Both the position numbers and the translations under genes were made by a program. From Chaetoceros tenuissimus (lineage: Eukaryota; Bacillariophyta; Thalassiosirophyceae; Chaetocerotales; Chaetocerotaceae), in assembly GCA_021927905.1 (NCBI GenBank), contig BLLK01000023.1:1054001-1118000 (forward strand): a stretch of 64,000 nt of DNA, in the 5' to 3' direction. Position 1 is the first letter of the stretch, and every line of letters begins with the position of its first letter. Below are positions 22,830 through 31,956 of this stretch, one piece after another. Below the pieces are notes generated by a model. It was not told where the DNA came from, made no database searches, and saw nothing but the letters and a program-made list of their open reading frames with translations.

Positions 22830-23880
22830 AAGATTCGATAAGTTCTTTTCTTAATTGTAAGCATTTCTCGAGTGTTGAAACTGACTTTCTACTTCTTCGG
22901 TATCGTGATATCATCGCCACTATCCTTTCGTAGTATTATTGGTGATGCATGTTCCATTTCAATCGCTTTCCGTTTCTTATCATTCTATGTTCTCTCAAAT
23001 TTATCCATTTCCTCATCAATGCTACTTTGTGACTCAACATCTAAGTCGGTATGACTTGAAACAGCTTGTAGTCCTTCTTCTTCTGTAGTAATCATAAACT
23101 GATTGTAGTTTCTACCTCCGCAATTTCGTTTTAGCAGTCTCCTCATGAATGCTAGTGTTTGACTCTAAATCTGACTTGGCGTTACTTCAAACCACTTCTT
23201 CTTCGTCAATAGTGGTATCACCTATATTACTGATAACTGTTTTTACTTGTGACAGTTTTTCCATAAACTTTACATCAAAAAGTTCTTTTCCTGCTTGGGA
23301 GCATATCTCGGCGACTGACACTGATTTTCGTGATATCATCGCCACCTTGAATGCAGTTCAAGTTCATCTTCACTTTCCTTCCTGTCCAAGATGGATGCTA
23401 AACGTTCCATCTCTGTTGCTTTCCGTTTCTTATCATCCACTACTATTTTCTCCGATTATCAGTTTGCTCATCCGTTTCCTCATCAGTTTGCACATCAGTG
23501 TTCTCATCCATTTTATTTCCAAGTCGATATCCCTTCGAATGGCTTCTTCTCCTTCTTCCGTAGCACTTTTATGTTGTTGGGTACTGATTGTAGTTTCTAC
23601 CTCCGAAATTTCATTCTTCTCTTTTCTCTCATATTCATCCTTTTGCATTTTCAATGGTTTCTTCTTCCATAGCAGGCCAGTGGCAGTAGTACTTTGCTCT
23701 GTCGTTGACTCTTCTATATTTGTTTCTTCCTTTTGAGTAGTTTCTGCTCCAGTACTACTGCTACTCACAGTCTCTTCGTCTTCGTTCGTCCAACTATCAC
23801 CAGCCCGTCTCTTCTTTTTCTTGGTACTAATAGCAGTAGTGACAGATACGATGGTTCTTGCGGCATGTGGTTCTTCTTCC
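22830..23880 (-). pseudogene. Decayed copy of the adjacent MYB gene (C-terminal part, in two pieces)
   Basis: The sequence from 22830 follows the 3' part of the MYB gene at 26250 closely: ATTCGATAAGTTCTTTTC, GTATCGTGA.ATC and TTCCATTTCAATCGCTTT are shared in order. The same region recurs a second time from about 23290 (TTCCATCTCTGTTGCTTTCCG at 23405), so two diverged copies lie in tandem. Frames are broken and the MYB DNA-binding part is absent. A residual 155-codon acidic/Lys frame (23900-23433) remains, but its downstream continuation is broken. I read this as a relic from duplication of the gene E/MYB block. Confidence 0.65.
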
Positions 23881-24060
23881 TCGTGGTTGTCACTGGTCAC
23901 TGGCTTCTTCTTCTAGCTAGCTTTTCATCATGATTATGAAGGTACTTCTTTGACTTTCTTTTCTAACATAATTCCAAAAGTAGGGAGTTAGAGTAGCTAC
24001 TGCTATCAACTATAAGGCACTGTTATCAGGAGTCAGAAGCTAGGAGAAAAGGCAAGTTAT
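23881..24060 (-). pseudogene. Second relic of METAP2 5' end
   Basis: CACTGGCTTCTTCT (about 23898), GGTACTTCTTTGACTT (about 23940), CTAACATAAT in place of the METAP2 start CTGACATGAT, and GCTAGGAGAAAAGGCAAG (about 24040) follow the order of 13528-13662. The start codon is destroyed. Together with the relic at 20985 this shows repeated capture of the METAP2 start in array duplications. Confidence 0.55.
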
Positions 24061-24165
24061 CGTTAGTCGATTCTCGACTCTCGATAGCTATGTGTCAATC
24101 AACAAAAGCACAACAACACAAAAACAGCACATACGTACAATATCTTTGGCCGTTGGTATTCAAGT

Positions 24166-24430
24166 ACTTCCGTCATTGTGTAAAATCTTTTCAAGCTGTC
24201 AAAAGACCTATTTTGTAGGACTACTTATGCCCCTTGACATCTTGCGGGACCCCTCCGATGATTTTGTATGGAAAGATCCAATTCGAATACATATTTACTA
24301 CTAGATTCTCCAACAAAACACAAATATCTTCGATGATCCCTAGCACTCTGAAGTACTGTTGTATTTTGACTAGATAGGTACTGTTGTATTTTGACTAAGC
24401 ACTGTTGTATTTTGACTAAGCACTGTTGTG
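24166..24430 (+). promoter_or_regulatory. Array promoter module F with 21-bp repeats
   Basis: Very close to module E: ACTTCCGTCATTGTGTAAAATC, then GCCCCTTGACATCTTGCGGG and TCCGATGATTTTGTATGG. Four CTGTTG units (about 24352-24430) follow, one with a 4-bp longer spacer. It ends 153 bp before the gene F ATG. Confidence 0.65.
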
Positions 24431-24582
24431 AGAGTACTAACAGCAGCATGTATGAGGCAGGGCGGTCTTGAAATGTTATCATCATAAACAATGAAATCAC
24501 CATTTTGAAACCTATTTGTTTCTTTTGTTCGATCTACTACGTTCTATAAGCAATAAGTTACCAACACATTTCAATCTCTAAA

Positions 24583-25997
24583 ATGAAGTTCACTGGCGTT
24601 TATCAGCTCTTCTTTCTCTTCACAATCTACTCACGACTCATCACTCAAGGTATGTTGTTTAGAGTTGCTTTGAATCTTCGCCCTCGTTTTACAAGACAAC
24701 AATGTATCAATAGCTAATACTTATTCTCATTATTGACGACCATTTCTCGTTCTTTTGTAGTATATGGTGAATCAGGATGTCTAGATCCCTCTATCACTGT
24801 TCTTTGTACTTGTGACGAAGAAGAATGCAAGGACGATTTACTAAAGAGTTGTACATGGAGTTGCGGTATGTATTTAGAAGGACTGTATTTCAAATGTAAA
24901 GTACGCCTTCTCATCTAAGTTTCATTCTTCTCTTTTAGAATGTGATATTGGTGGCTGCTCAATGGATGAATGTACAGATAATTGTCATGTACGTTTCAAC
25001 ATTATTTGCTATTGTATTTCTTTCATGATTGACAACATTTTTCCCACTGCGAATCATAAATGAATCTAAACATTTCTTTGCTGAATAGTGTAAGGGAGGG
25101 AATTGTCACATGCCAAAGTGCGATGGATATGCTACTTGTACATGCGAAGGAGGTAAGGATGAATTCCAAACATTTTACTCGATATCAAGATTGTATCTAA
25201 GGTTTATTTTTGTTGTTCTTGGAGGTAACTGTACCGGCCCAAAATTCGAAGGTGGTGGAGGAGGAGATGGAAATGATTTTCCAGGCGTCCCTTGTAATGA
25301 CCATTGCTCTTGTGGATATGCTGGTAAGGTCTTCTTCATCATCTTTCTTTATAAATCTTCTGCTTACTATTCGATATATTAAAAGAATAGAAGTAAATCT
25401 AATGTGAAGCACCTCCTTTGTCGAATAGGTTCTTGTCCTCAAGATTTGAGCACTTGCAAACATGATTGTAGTTGGTAAGTTTGACGGAACATTGTGTACG
25501 TATATTTTTCAATGGCTAAAATCTAATTACAATAAACTGATTTCTACTAGTGGCGAACTTGGCGGATGCGACATGTCCCAATGTACAAAACATTGCCATG
25601 TAAGATTGTTGACTTTTTATATCACCGTTTAAACAATTTCAATGTTTCTAAATCACATTTTTATAGTGTCACGGAGGTGACTGCGATATGTCTTGCAAAG
25701 GGTTTGCAGCGTTCACTTGCTCTTGCAGAGGAGGTAAGAAAAATTAATCTCCTATGATCAATTTCTAATTCATCATTCTGAGTGAATTGAATCTCACACA
25801 TCATCTCAATATAAAAAGGTGGATGTACAGGATTTACGAACGCGAACCGCATTGTCCAAATCGTAGTCCCTATTATCATTGCATTGTCCGTTCTCTTCTG
25901 CTGGTGGAGAAAAAGAAAGAACCGTCAGATGGCAGAGACTGCATACTCACCAACTCAGACTCAAGATCAAATGTTTCCAGTGAAACAGGGAGCATAG
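24583..25997 (+). CDS. Cysteine-rich single-pass membrane protein F, A/E hybrid, 9 exons
   Basis: Exons are 24583-24649, 24761-24865, 24939-24988, 25089-25152, 25225-25323, 25429-25474, 25551-25599, 25667-25733 and 25819-25997: 726 nt, 241 residues, frame intact. Exons 1-5 match gene A in order and content: leader MKFTGVYQLFFLF, a 105-nt exon, CDIGGCSMDEC, CKGGNCHMPKC, then CTGP plus poly-Gly linker. Exons 6-9 match gene E: a short Cys exon, a 49-nt module exon, CHGGDCDMSC, then TM helix, RKRKNR and a tail AYSPTQTQDQMFPVKQGA that differs from E's at one residue. The A-type GPI end is absent, so the product is membrane-spanning. It is thus a fusion of an A-type front and an E-type back. Confidence 0.73.
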
Positions 25998-26249
25998 ACA
26001 AACGTCGTTTCTAGTAATCCCGACAAAGTCATGATTGATACTTGAGTTTCCTCTTTATGATGCGTAGATGGCTAATGTGACGTAAAAGATTTATTTGTTG
26101 CCAGCATCGAGGGAACTTGTGACAAGTTTCATCATTGAAATAAGAAATACATAACTACATATAATATTATTTTCGAGAACGAGAGTATTATACCTTCACA
26201 GACTTACTTTAGACACTAGGAGAAGCTAAAGAGGTCTGCTTCTTTGTCA

Positions 26250-27866
26250 TTAGAAAATTCGATAAGTTCTTTTCCTTGTAAGCATTCCTCGAGCATTTCC
26301 CGTGTTGTTACTGACTTTATACTTTTTCCGTATCGTGACATCGTCACCTTGAAGTAGTTGAAGTAATGCTACTGCACACTCCAGTTCTTCTTCACTATCC
26401 TTCTGATCCAATATCGGTGATGAAGGTTCCATTTCAATCGCTTTTCGTTTCTTGTCATTCTCTATTCTCTCAGATTCATCAGTTTGTTCATCCGTTTCCT
26501 CATCCATTTCCTCATGAATACTACTTTTTGTCTCTACATCTGAGTCGGTAATACTTGCAAATGCTTCTACTTGACTGGTAGTATCTGTTTCAATCGAACT
26601 GACTTGTGACGTTTCGTCCTTTGTCTCTACATCCAAGTCTGCATGACTTGAATCAACCTCTTCTTCTGTAGTAGTTTCTTCTTCATTACTGATTGCAGTC
26701 TCTACTTGCGTATTTTCTTCCTTTAACTCTACATCTAAGTCAGTATGACTTGAAACAACATCTTCTTCTTCCGTAGTAGCTTTACCTTCATTCGTACTGA
26801 TTGCAGTCTCTACTTGTGACATTTCTTCATTTGACTCTGCATCAAAGTCAGCATTACTTGAATCGGCCTCTTGGGCTATTTCTTCCGTAGCAGTTTCATC
26901 TTTATTTGCACCGAGTGCAGTTTTTACCCTCATAGTTTCCTCCTCGTGAATACTACTTTGTGCCTTTGCATCTGTGCTATCAACATTGCTTGAAACAGTT
27001 TCTCCTTCCGTATCACTGATAGCTTCCGAAGTAGTGATACAAGTTTCTTCTTCTTCCGTGTTAGTTTCTTTCTCAATAGTTTCTTCTTCCATCGTAGTGA
27101 CAGTAGTCTCTTCCGTGGCTGTTTCTTCTTCTTCCTTAGCAGAAGCTTCTTCTTGCGGAGTTTCTTCTTCCATACTATTGCTGCTGCCAGATTCTTTCTC
27201 TTCCTTACTGCTACGACTAGTCTCTCCAATGTTATCCATAGTAGTGACAGGTGTTTCTTCTTCCATACTACTACTCTCAGACTCTTCCTCTTCCTTCGTG
27301 TAACTACCTGTCTTTTCTTTTACTTCGTCAATAGCAGTGTCGGGCGCTTCTTCTGTCATAGTCTTACTACTGCTGCTAGCAGTTTCTTCTTCCTGATCTT
27401 CAGTACTACAACTAGTCTCTTCAACAGCAGCTTCTTTTGGAGTACAAGTTTCTTTCTCTTGTGTAGTTTCCTCTTCTGTACTATTCCCAGTTTTTTCCTC
27501 TTTCTCCTTATCACTACTATCACCACCAGTCTTTTCTTCTTCTTCTTCAGCTTTCCTTTTTTCTTCACGTTCCAATCTTTTAAAATGTTTTTGAGCATGA
27601 GTACGAATCTGAAGCACAGTCCTCGACTTTACAATCGTCGCAATCTTTCCCCACCGTTTACCATGTTTCTCCAATCCTTGTAAAAAGAGTCGATGCTCTT
27701 CTTTTGTCCATCGTCCTATATTCTCCGAACCAGTTTTTTTGACTTCTTTTCGAGGTGGTGGTGAGGGTTGTTGGAATTGTGGGATCCAGTAATAGGGATA
27801 ATAGCAGTAATACATTTTAGATAGTTGTAGGTGTATTGAGTATGGAATGCATTCATTGGTATTCAT
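26250..27866 (-). CDS. Single-repeat MYB transcription factor (SHAQKYF class)
   Basis: A single exon of 538 residues. After a Tyr/Pro-rich start, residues about 51-95 form one MYB/SANT repeat with the three spaced Trp-type positions (GRWTKEEHRLFLQGLEKHG, then RWGKIA) and end in THAQKHF, the variant of the SHAQKYF signature of plant and algal 1R-MYB factors. These bind I-box/evening-element-like DNA. The remaining 440 residues are very acidic low-complexity sequence (Glu/Thr/Ser-rich with repeated ETAISxxE and SSHxDLDVE units), which could act as an activation domain. A decayed copy lies between genes E and F, so it was part of the duplicated block. Its position beside the array makes it a candidate regulator of the array, but that is only inference. 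Confidence 0.88.
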   Translation of the reverse strand: MNTNECIPYSIHLQLSKMYYCYYPYYWIPQFQQPSPPPRKEVKKTGSENIGRWTKEEHRLFLQGLEKHGKRWGKIATIVKSRTVLQIRTHAQKHFKRLEREEKRKAEEEEEKTGGDSSDKEKEEKTGNSTEEETTQEKETCTPKEAAVEETSCSTEDQEEETASSSSKTMTEEAPDTAIDEVKEKTGSYTKEEEESESSSMEEETPVTTMDNIGETSRSSKEEKESGSSNSMEEETPQEEASAKEEEETATEETTVTTMEEETIEKETNTEEEETCITTSEAISDTEGETVSSNVDSTDAKAQSSIHEEETMRVKTALGANKDETATEEIAQEADSSNADFDAESNEEMSQVETAISTNEGKATTEEEDVVSSHTDLDVELKEENTQVETAISNEEETTTEEEVDSSHADLDVETKDETSQVSSIETDTTSQVEAFASITDSDVETKSSIHEEMDEETDEQTDESERIENDKKRKAIEMEPSSPILDQKDSEEELECAVALLQLLQGDDVTIRKKYKVSNNTGNARGMLTRKRTYRIF

Positions 27867-28363
27867 TTGACATGTGTATTTGTATGGAGGAGTTCTTTCT
27901 TCCTCTTTCCTCCTTTGAGTGGTCGTTACATCTTTGTAGTGAGTATATACGTACGTGACATTTCAAAAAATTGAAAAATTCCTTTTCCTTTTTTGTTTTA
28001 CTTTTGCAGAATTCTTTCCTATATGTAAGATTTAAATTCTAGCTTTTTACTGATTTATGTATATTATATAAATCATTTTATGTAAACCGGAATCAAAAAT
28101 GAAATCTCTCCTCTGTAATGATTCATAGTCCATACCAAAAATTAACTTTTTCATCTTCCAATGTCACAGAAATGAATGTCAAAGATTAAATACCTCGAGT
28201 GACACCCGTCAATCTTTGAAATTTCTCGAGCGTTAGGAGGAATAGGAGGATGACCCTTCTCTTTCACAGAACAAAAGAATGAGGGTCACTTCACATCAAC
28301 AACTATTCCAAGTTGCATCTCTCTCTATATATATACAAGTGCATCTATAACCTCTACATCAAT
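27867..28363. other. Divergent intergenic region
   Basis: About 500 bases between the MYB gene and the small membrane protein gene, which diverge. AT-rich. No known element is recognised. Confidence 0.4.
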
Positions 28364-28918
28364 ATGCTAGTTACTACAATTACCCTTGCAGCAGCTACAT
28401 CTCTGGGTCGACCATACCTCAAAATGATTGCTATGGACTTTGGAAAACAGATCGGTTCAATCCCGCTTTTCATATCTGCCTTTACATTGGGAACATTAGC
28501 TACACTCATTACAATTACACCGTATCATGAAACAGAGTCATTGTATCAGACAGTCGATTTATTCAAAGTATTTTGGATAGAGTCACTCTTAGTATCTGTT
28601 GCATCAATAAAATCTCGAGAGTTGTTATTGGTGTTTGCATATCTTGTGGGTGTCACGAGTTCCTTGTTTCAAACCATCTTGATGAGATTGGAGTTTGATA
28701 GTGAAAAAAGTAGTCTTTCGAGGTTTACAATTGGTATGGAAGTTCTAAGAGCTTCCAGTGGCAGTCTTTTAGAATTTTGTATCGAGGTTCTACTTGCAAG
28801 TGCTTGCTTTTACATTTGTAGGAATACCTTGTTGACGTATAAAGTTCGAGTCAAACGAATTCCATCCAGAAGAAGGAGATTAGATGCTGGAGGAGTTGGT
28901 GCTGAGGTTAGGAATTGA
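28364..28918 (+). CDS. Small multi-pass membrane protein, unknown
   Basis: A single exon of 184 residues. I take the Met at 28364 because the upstream extension has no ATG. Four to five hydrophobic segments are visible: residues 1-15, about 30-50, 65-85, 90-115 and 140-160. A basic C-terminus follows (RVKRIPSRRRRLD). No family signature is recognised. The hydropathy suggests an integral membrane protein of an internal membrane or the plasma membrane. Confidence 0.55.
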   Translation: MLVTTITLAAATSLGRPYLKMIAMDFGKQIGSIPLFISAFTLGTLATLITITPYHETESLYQTVDLFKVFWIESLLVSVASIKSRELLLVFAYLVGVTSSLFQTILMRLEFDSEKSSLSRFTIGMEVLRASSGSLLEFCIEVLLASACFYICRNTLLTYKVRVKRIPSRRRRLDAGGVGAEVRN

Positions 28919-30319
28919 TTACGAATATGAACATGGCAATAGATACTGCAACGTATTGTTGGGAGAAAGTAATGAGGAGGACGTCCATTAACCTCGACCT
29001 GACAAGCTGATACGACTTCTTATGTAGTTTGAGAATGGAAACGAAGATAGGATATCTTCCACATGAAAGTTTTCAAAAGAGTGAATAAATGAAGCTTTGC
29101 CTTAAGCACTTAGGTATGGATACTGTTATGAAAAAGTGATCTCGAGGCCAGTAGGACCTCGAGGCCAGTACGACTTCTTGTCTACTTGTACTAGGAAGCG
29201 AATGAAGATATGAATATACTCAAAAGAATTGATGTGTGAATTGACAGAAAAGGGCTAGAGTGAAAGCTTAATTCGACTTTTTTCCTATTTGAGAGTTACA
29301 CGAAGGAAATGAAAAAAGGAAATAGGGATGCTATAAGTATTCGAAAGAACTCTTTTAGAGGAGACGAAGGATACAGGTTCTTATCGCTATTCGATGATAC
29401 AGCTATGCTATAGATGCATTTTGCATACCTGTTGCGCTTAAGTAAAGTGAAGTGTGTGCAACGTTTTGACTTGTACATGATAGATTGTGGGAAGGATGAT
29501 AGTACTTTTCCAATAGAGTATTTGAAACAACTGATGAAGGAGTGATGAAGTATCCGGATAGTGCAGCTGTAGATGTGTGGCTCAGATTGAAGTAGCATGT
29601 AGATGAATCGAGTGTACATCAAATAAAGTGGTAGATGAAACGAGAAATAAAATGATGTAGCGTTCAACTGTCAAGCGATCGAAGCAGAATCTCGAGGAAG
29701 AGATTGTATTGTAACGGATTCAGAGAAAAGAAAAGTAGGTATACAGAAATGTTGCTATTATATGAGAGGTAGCCTCAAACCATTGCGATTTCTTGTTTAC
29801 TTGGAGAGAAAGGGAATGTAGATGCGATATCTTTTTCGCATAGGGATGACGAAAGTACTCGTAAGAATGCTTGGTAGATGGATAAAGGATACTCATTTTC
29901 TCAGAGGTGGCCAGCTTTGTCACTTGGCTTAAACTTCAGCATCAAGTAGAATTGTATGCTTTATACGGTTCATTGCCTATTTGCAAGATCATGAAGGAAG
30001 TGAAAATTAAAAGGTTATAAGTATTCGACGAGTATACAAAATCGTACGGCTATAAGATACAACTATGCTTTAGGCAGTCGTTGCAAACCTGCTATGCCTA
30101 GTGACGGAAAGATATTAAAAGAAAAGGAGGTAATACTAGTGTATTTTCGAAATAAGGATAATGGAAGGATGCAAAATAATCAATACATGCTGAGATGGAA
30201 TATTCCATTCCCTACCGCTCTTGTACGGTACAGCCATAGATGCATGACTCAAATCGAAGCATCAAATAGAAAAAGTTTTGTACTTGTAGTATACATCAAA
30301 TAAAGTAATGCACGAAAAG
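28919..30319. repeat. Gene-free stretch with two diverged tandem repeats
   Basis: No credible gene. Two segments of several hundred bases (roughly 29330-29640 and 29990-30300) share order and wording: TATAAGTATTCGA, GATACA.CTATGCT, GCA.ACCTG.T, and ACATCAAATAAAGT near the end. A shorter duplication, CTCGAGGCCAGTA, occurs twice at 29140-29175. They look like remains of an old repeat family. Confidence 0.45.
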
Positions 30320-31215
30320 AGAGGAAAGGAAATAGGCAGTCAAATGAAAGTATTAGAAACGAGAAGTAGATATTACTGTATAAATGGAATGAGATGCAGT
30401 TGCAATAGGTCAAGCTGTATTGAGAGTTTTTGTTTTCAAAGAAAAGAGAAGAACATTCGAACAACTTTGCTTATGATTAGGCTTTCTTCTTTTGCTCTCT
30501 TTCCATAGAAAACTCAAAAATATTCTTGAGATTCATTTAACTTAGAGATTTAATTGCTCTTTTTAACTTCAAGCCTCTTCGCAATGCATGCATCATTTCG
30601 ATCAGGGTATATATTCAAAACAATCAATCATATTTCTATTAGGTTCCGCCAATAGCAAAGAACACTACATTCAAGGATTTTCAAAAACAATAGTTTCTAC
30701 AACAATTTGCCATCAAGTCGTAGAACTTATTGTCGGAAGGACTTTCTCTTTCTTGAATTCTATTGGAAACCTCGATATGTCGCCCTATCACATATTCTCT
30801 AGCTCCTTCATTTCTACTAGACATTAAAGCCTCAGGTCCAAAAGAATTTACTCTTGAACTTGCTCATGATTGTTTCTCCTTCCTTTCTATTCTACTAAGG
30901 TATGACTCTCGAATAGCCTGATCGGTATACAATCACTTCTACTTCATAGCTCAAGGCCTATATCTTTAGAAACCTAAACGTGACTGTACTCCATCTTGTC
31001 AGCAAGCAAATGTGCGTATCATTGATCAAAGATTTTGAGGTACCTTGAAATTCTATTCGATTTCTAGAGCATCTATTCTTTCTTGCACTGCAAAAATACT
31101 ACTATGAATGACCTATGAGGAGCGTATTCAAGACTACTGAACTCCAAGAGTAAACTTGTTAGTAGTACCACGCCTTATCTTTATCACATGATCCTGAGCA
31201 GAGGATAGCTTTGCT
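30320..31215 (+). repeat. Dispersed repeat, copy 1 (inverted partner at 63205-63965)
   Basis: Read forward, this segment matches the reverse complement of 63205-63965 over most of its length. Shared stretches include CAGTCAAATGAAAGTATTAG (30340), GAGATGCAGTTGCAATAG (30392), CCTCTTCGCAATGCATGCAT (30570), AGCTCCTTCATTTCTACTAG (30802) and CACATGATC.TGAGCAGA (31185). Copies are diverged with indels and carry no open frame. It forms the outer part of a larger inverted duplication that includes the secreted Ser-Pro-rich gene. Confidence 0.72.
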
Positions 31216-31601
31216 ACATCATTCATACAATATCTGTACGTGTGAATATACTCAATTCAAATTATGAATAAGTTAGAGCCGAGCGAGCGAGAAGCAAAGA
31301 TGAAGTCGTTATGCACTAGTACTTTGAAGTAACAAGAAGGTCGTTGTTTCGGCGCGCCGATTCGTCACTTGCTTCTTGTCGACTGCGAGCGAGTTCAATA
31401 ATTATGAATAGTGCATTCCATTTTCATTATTCATTGTGGTATGGTGAATAGTCCTGTCCTTAATGTGTACTTCTAGATACACAGCACAGCTGCTTTGAAG
31501 ACGAGATTGGACGTATTAGTAGAAACCATTCATGATTCCTTGCTTCTTCTTTTTGCTTCATAATAATTCATAGTTGGCTTGATATCATTTATACATTGAA
31601 A

Positions 31602-31634
31602 TCCATGGTACAGATTTTGATGTGAAGTTTGGTG
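31602..31634 (+). promoter_or_regulatory. Conserved upstream element of the Ser-Pro-rich secreted paralogs
   Basis: CCATGGTACAGATTTT, then ATGTGAAGTTTGGTGT. The same string, with two changes, occurs in inverted orientation at 60160-60192. Both lie about 325-335 bp upstream of the start codon of their paralog. Conservation over 33 bases in an otherwise diverged region suggests a functional site. Confidence 0.5.
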
Positions 31635-31956
31635 TCAACCGGCAAACCGTTTTTGGGCACCTCTCTCGGCTGGCTCGAATCAAAACGGAACAACCTATCC
31701 ATAATTCCTCCTCGATTCATTTTGAAAGCCTATTGACTATTGAAAATAGAAAGTAAGTCTATTTGTATCTGATCTATCTCTACCAAGAGTTATACATTAG
31801 AAGTCACAGAAGCAGCATATCTCGATTGGCAGTTCACTTCGGACTATCTCGACCACTAGGACGACGATGACTGAAAACACCATATCACAATACCACTACT
31901 TCAAATTCAATTCTATTGAATGCTAACATTACTTCTTTTTCAAATAGGTATTTAAG

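Noticed and set aside
22872..23933. + strand frames rich in Ser/Phe in the MYB relic
   Set aside because: They are the antisense of an acidic Glu/Thr-rich coding relic; TTC/TCT-rich strands stay open by composition.
14005..24430. The 21-bp repeats as a CRISPR-like array
   Set aside because: There are no unique spacers of constant size, and the genome is clearly eukaryotic. The repeats are short tandem arrays in promoters.
26974..27683. + strand Ser/Phe-rich frames opposite the MYB gene
   Set aside because: Same reason: complement of the Glu/Ser-rich low-complexity region.
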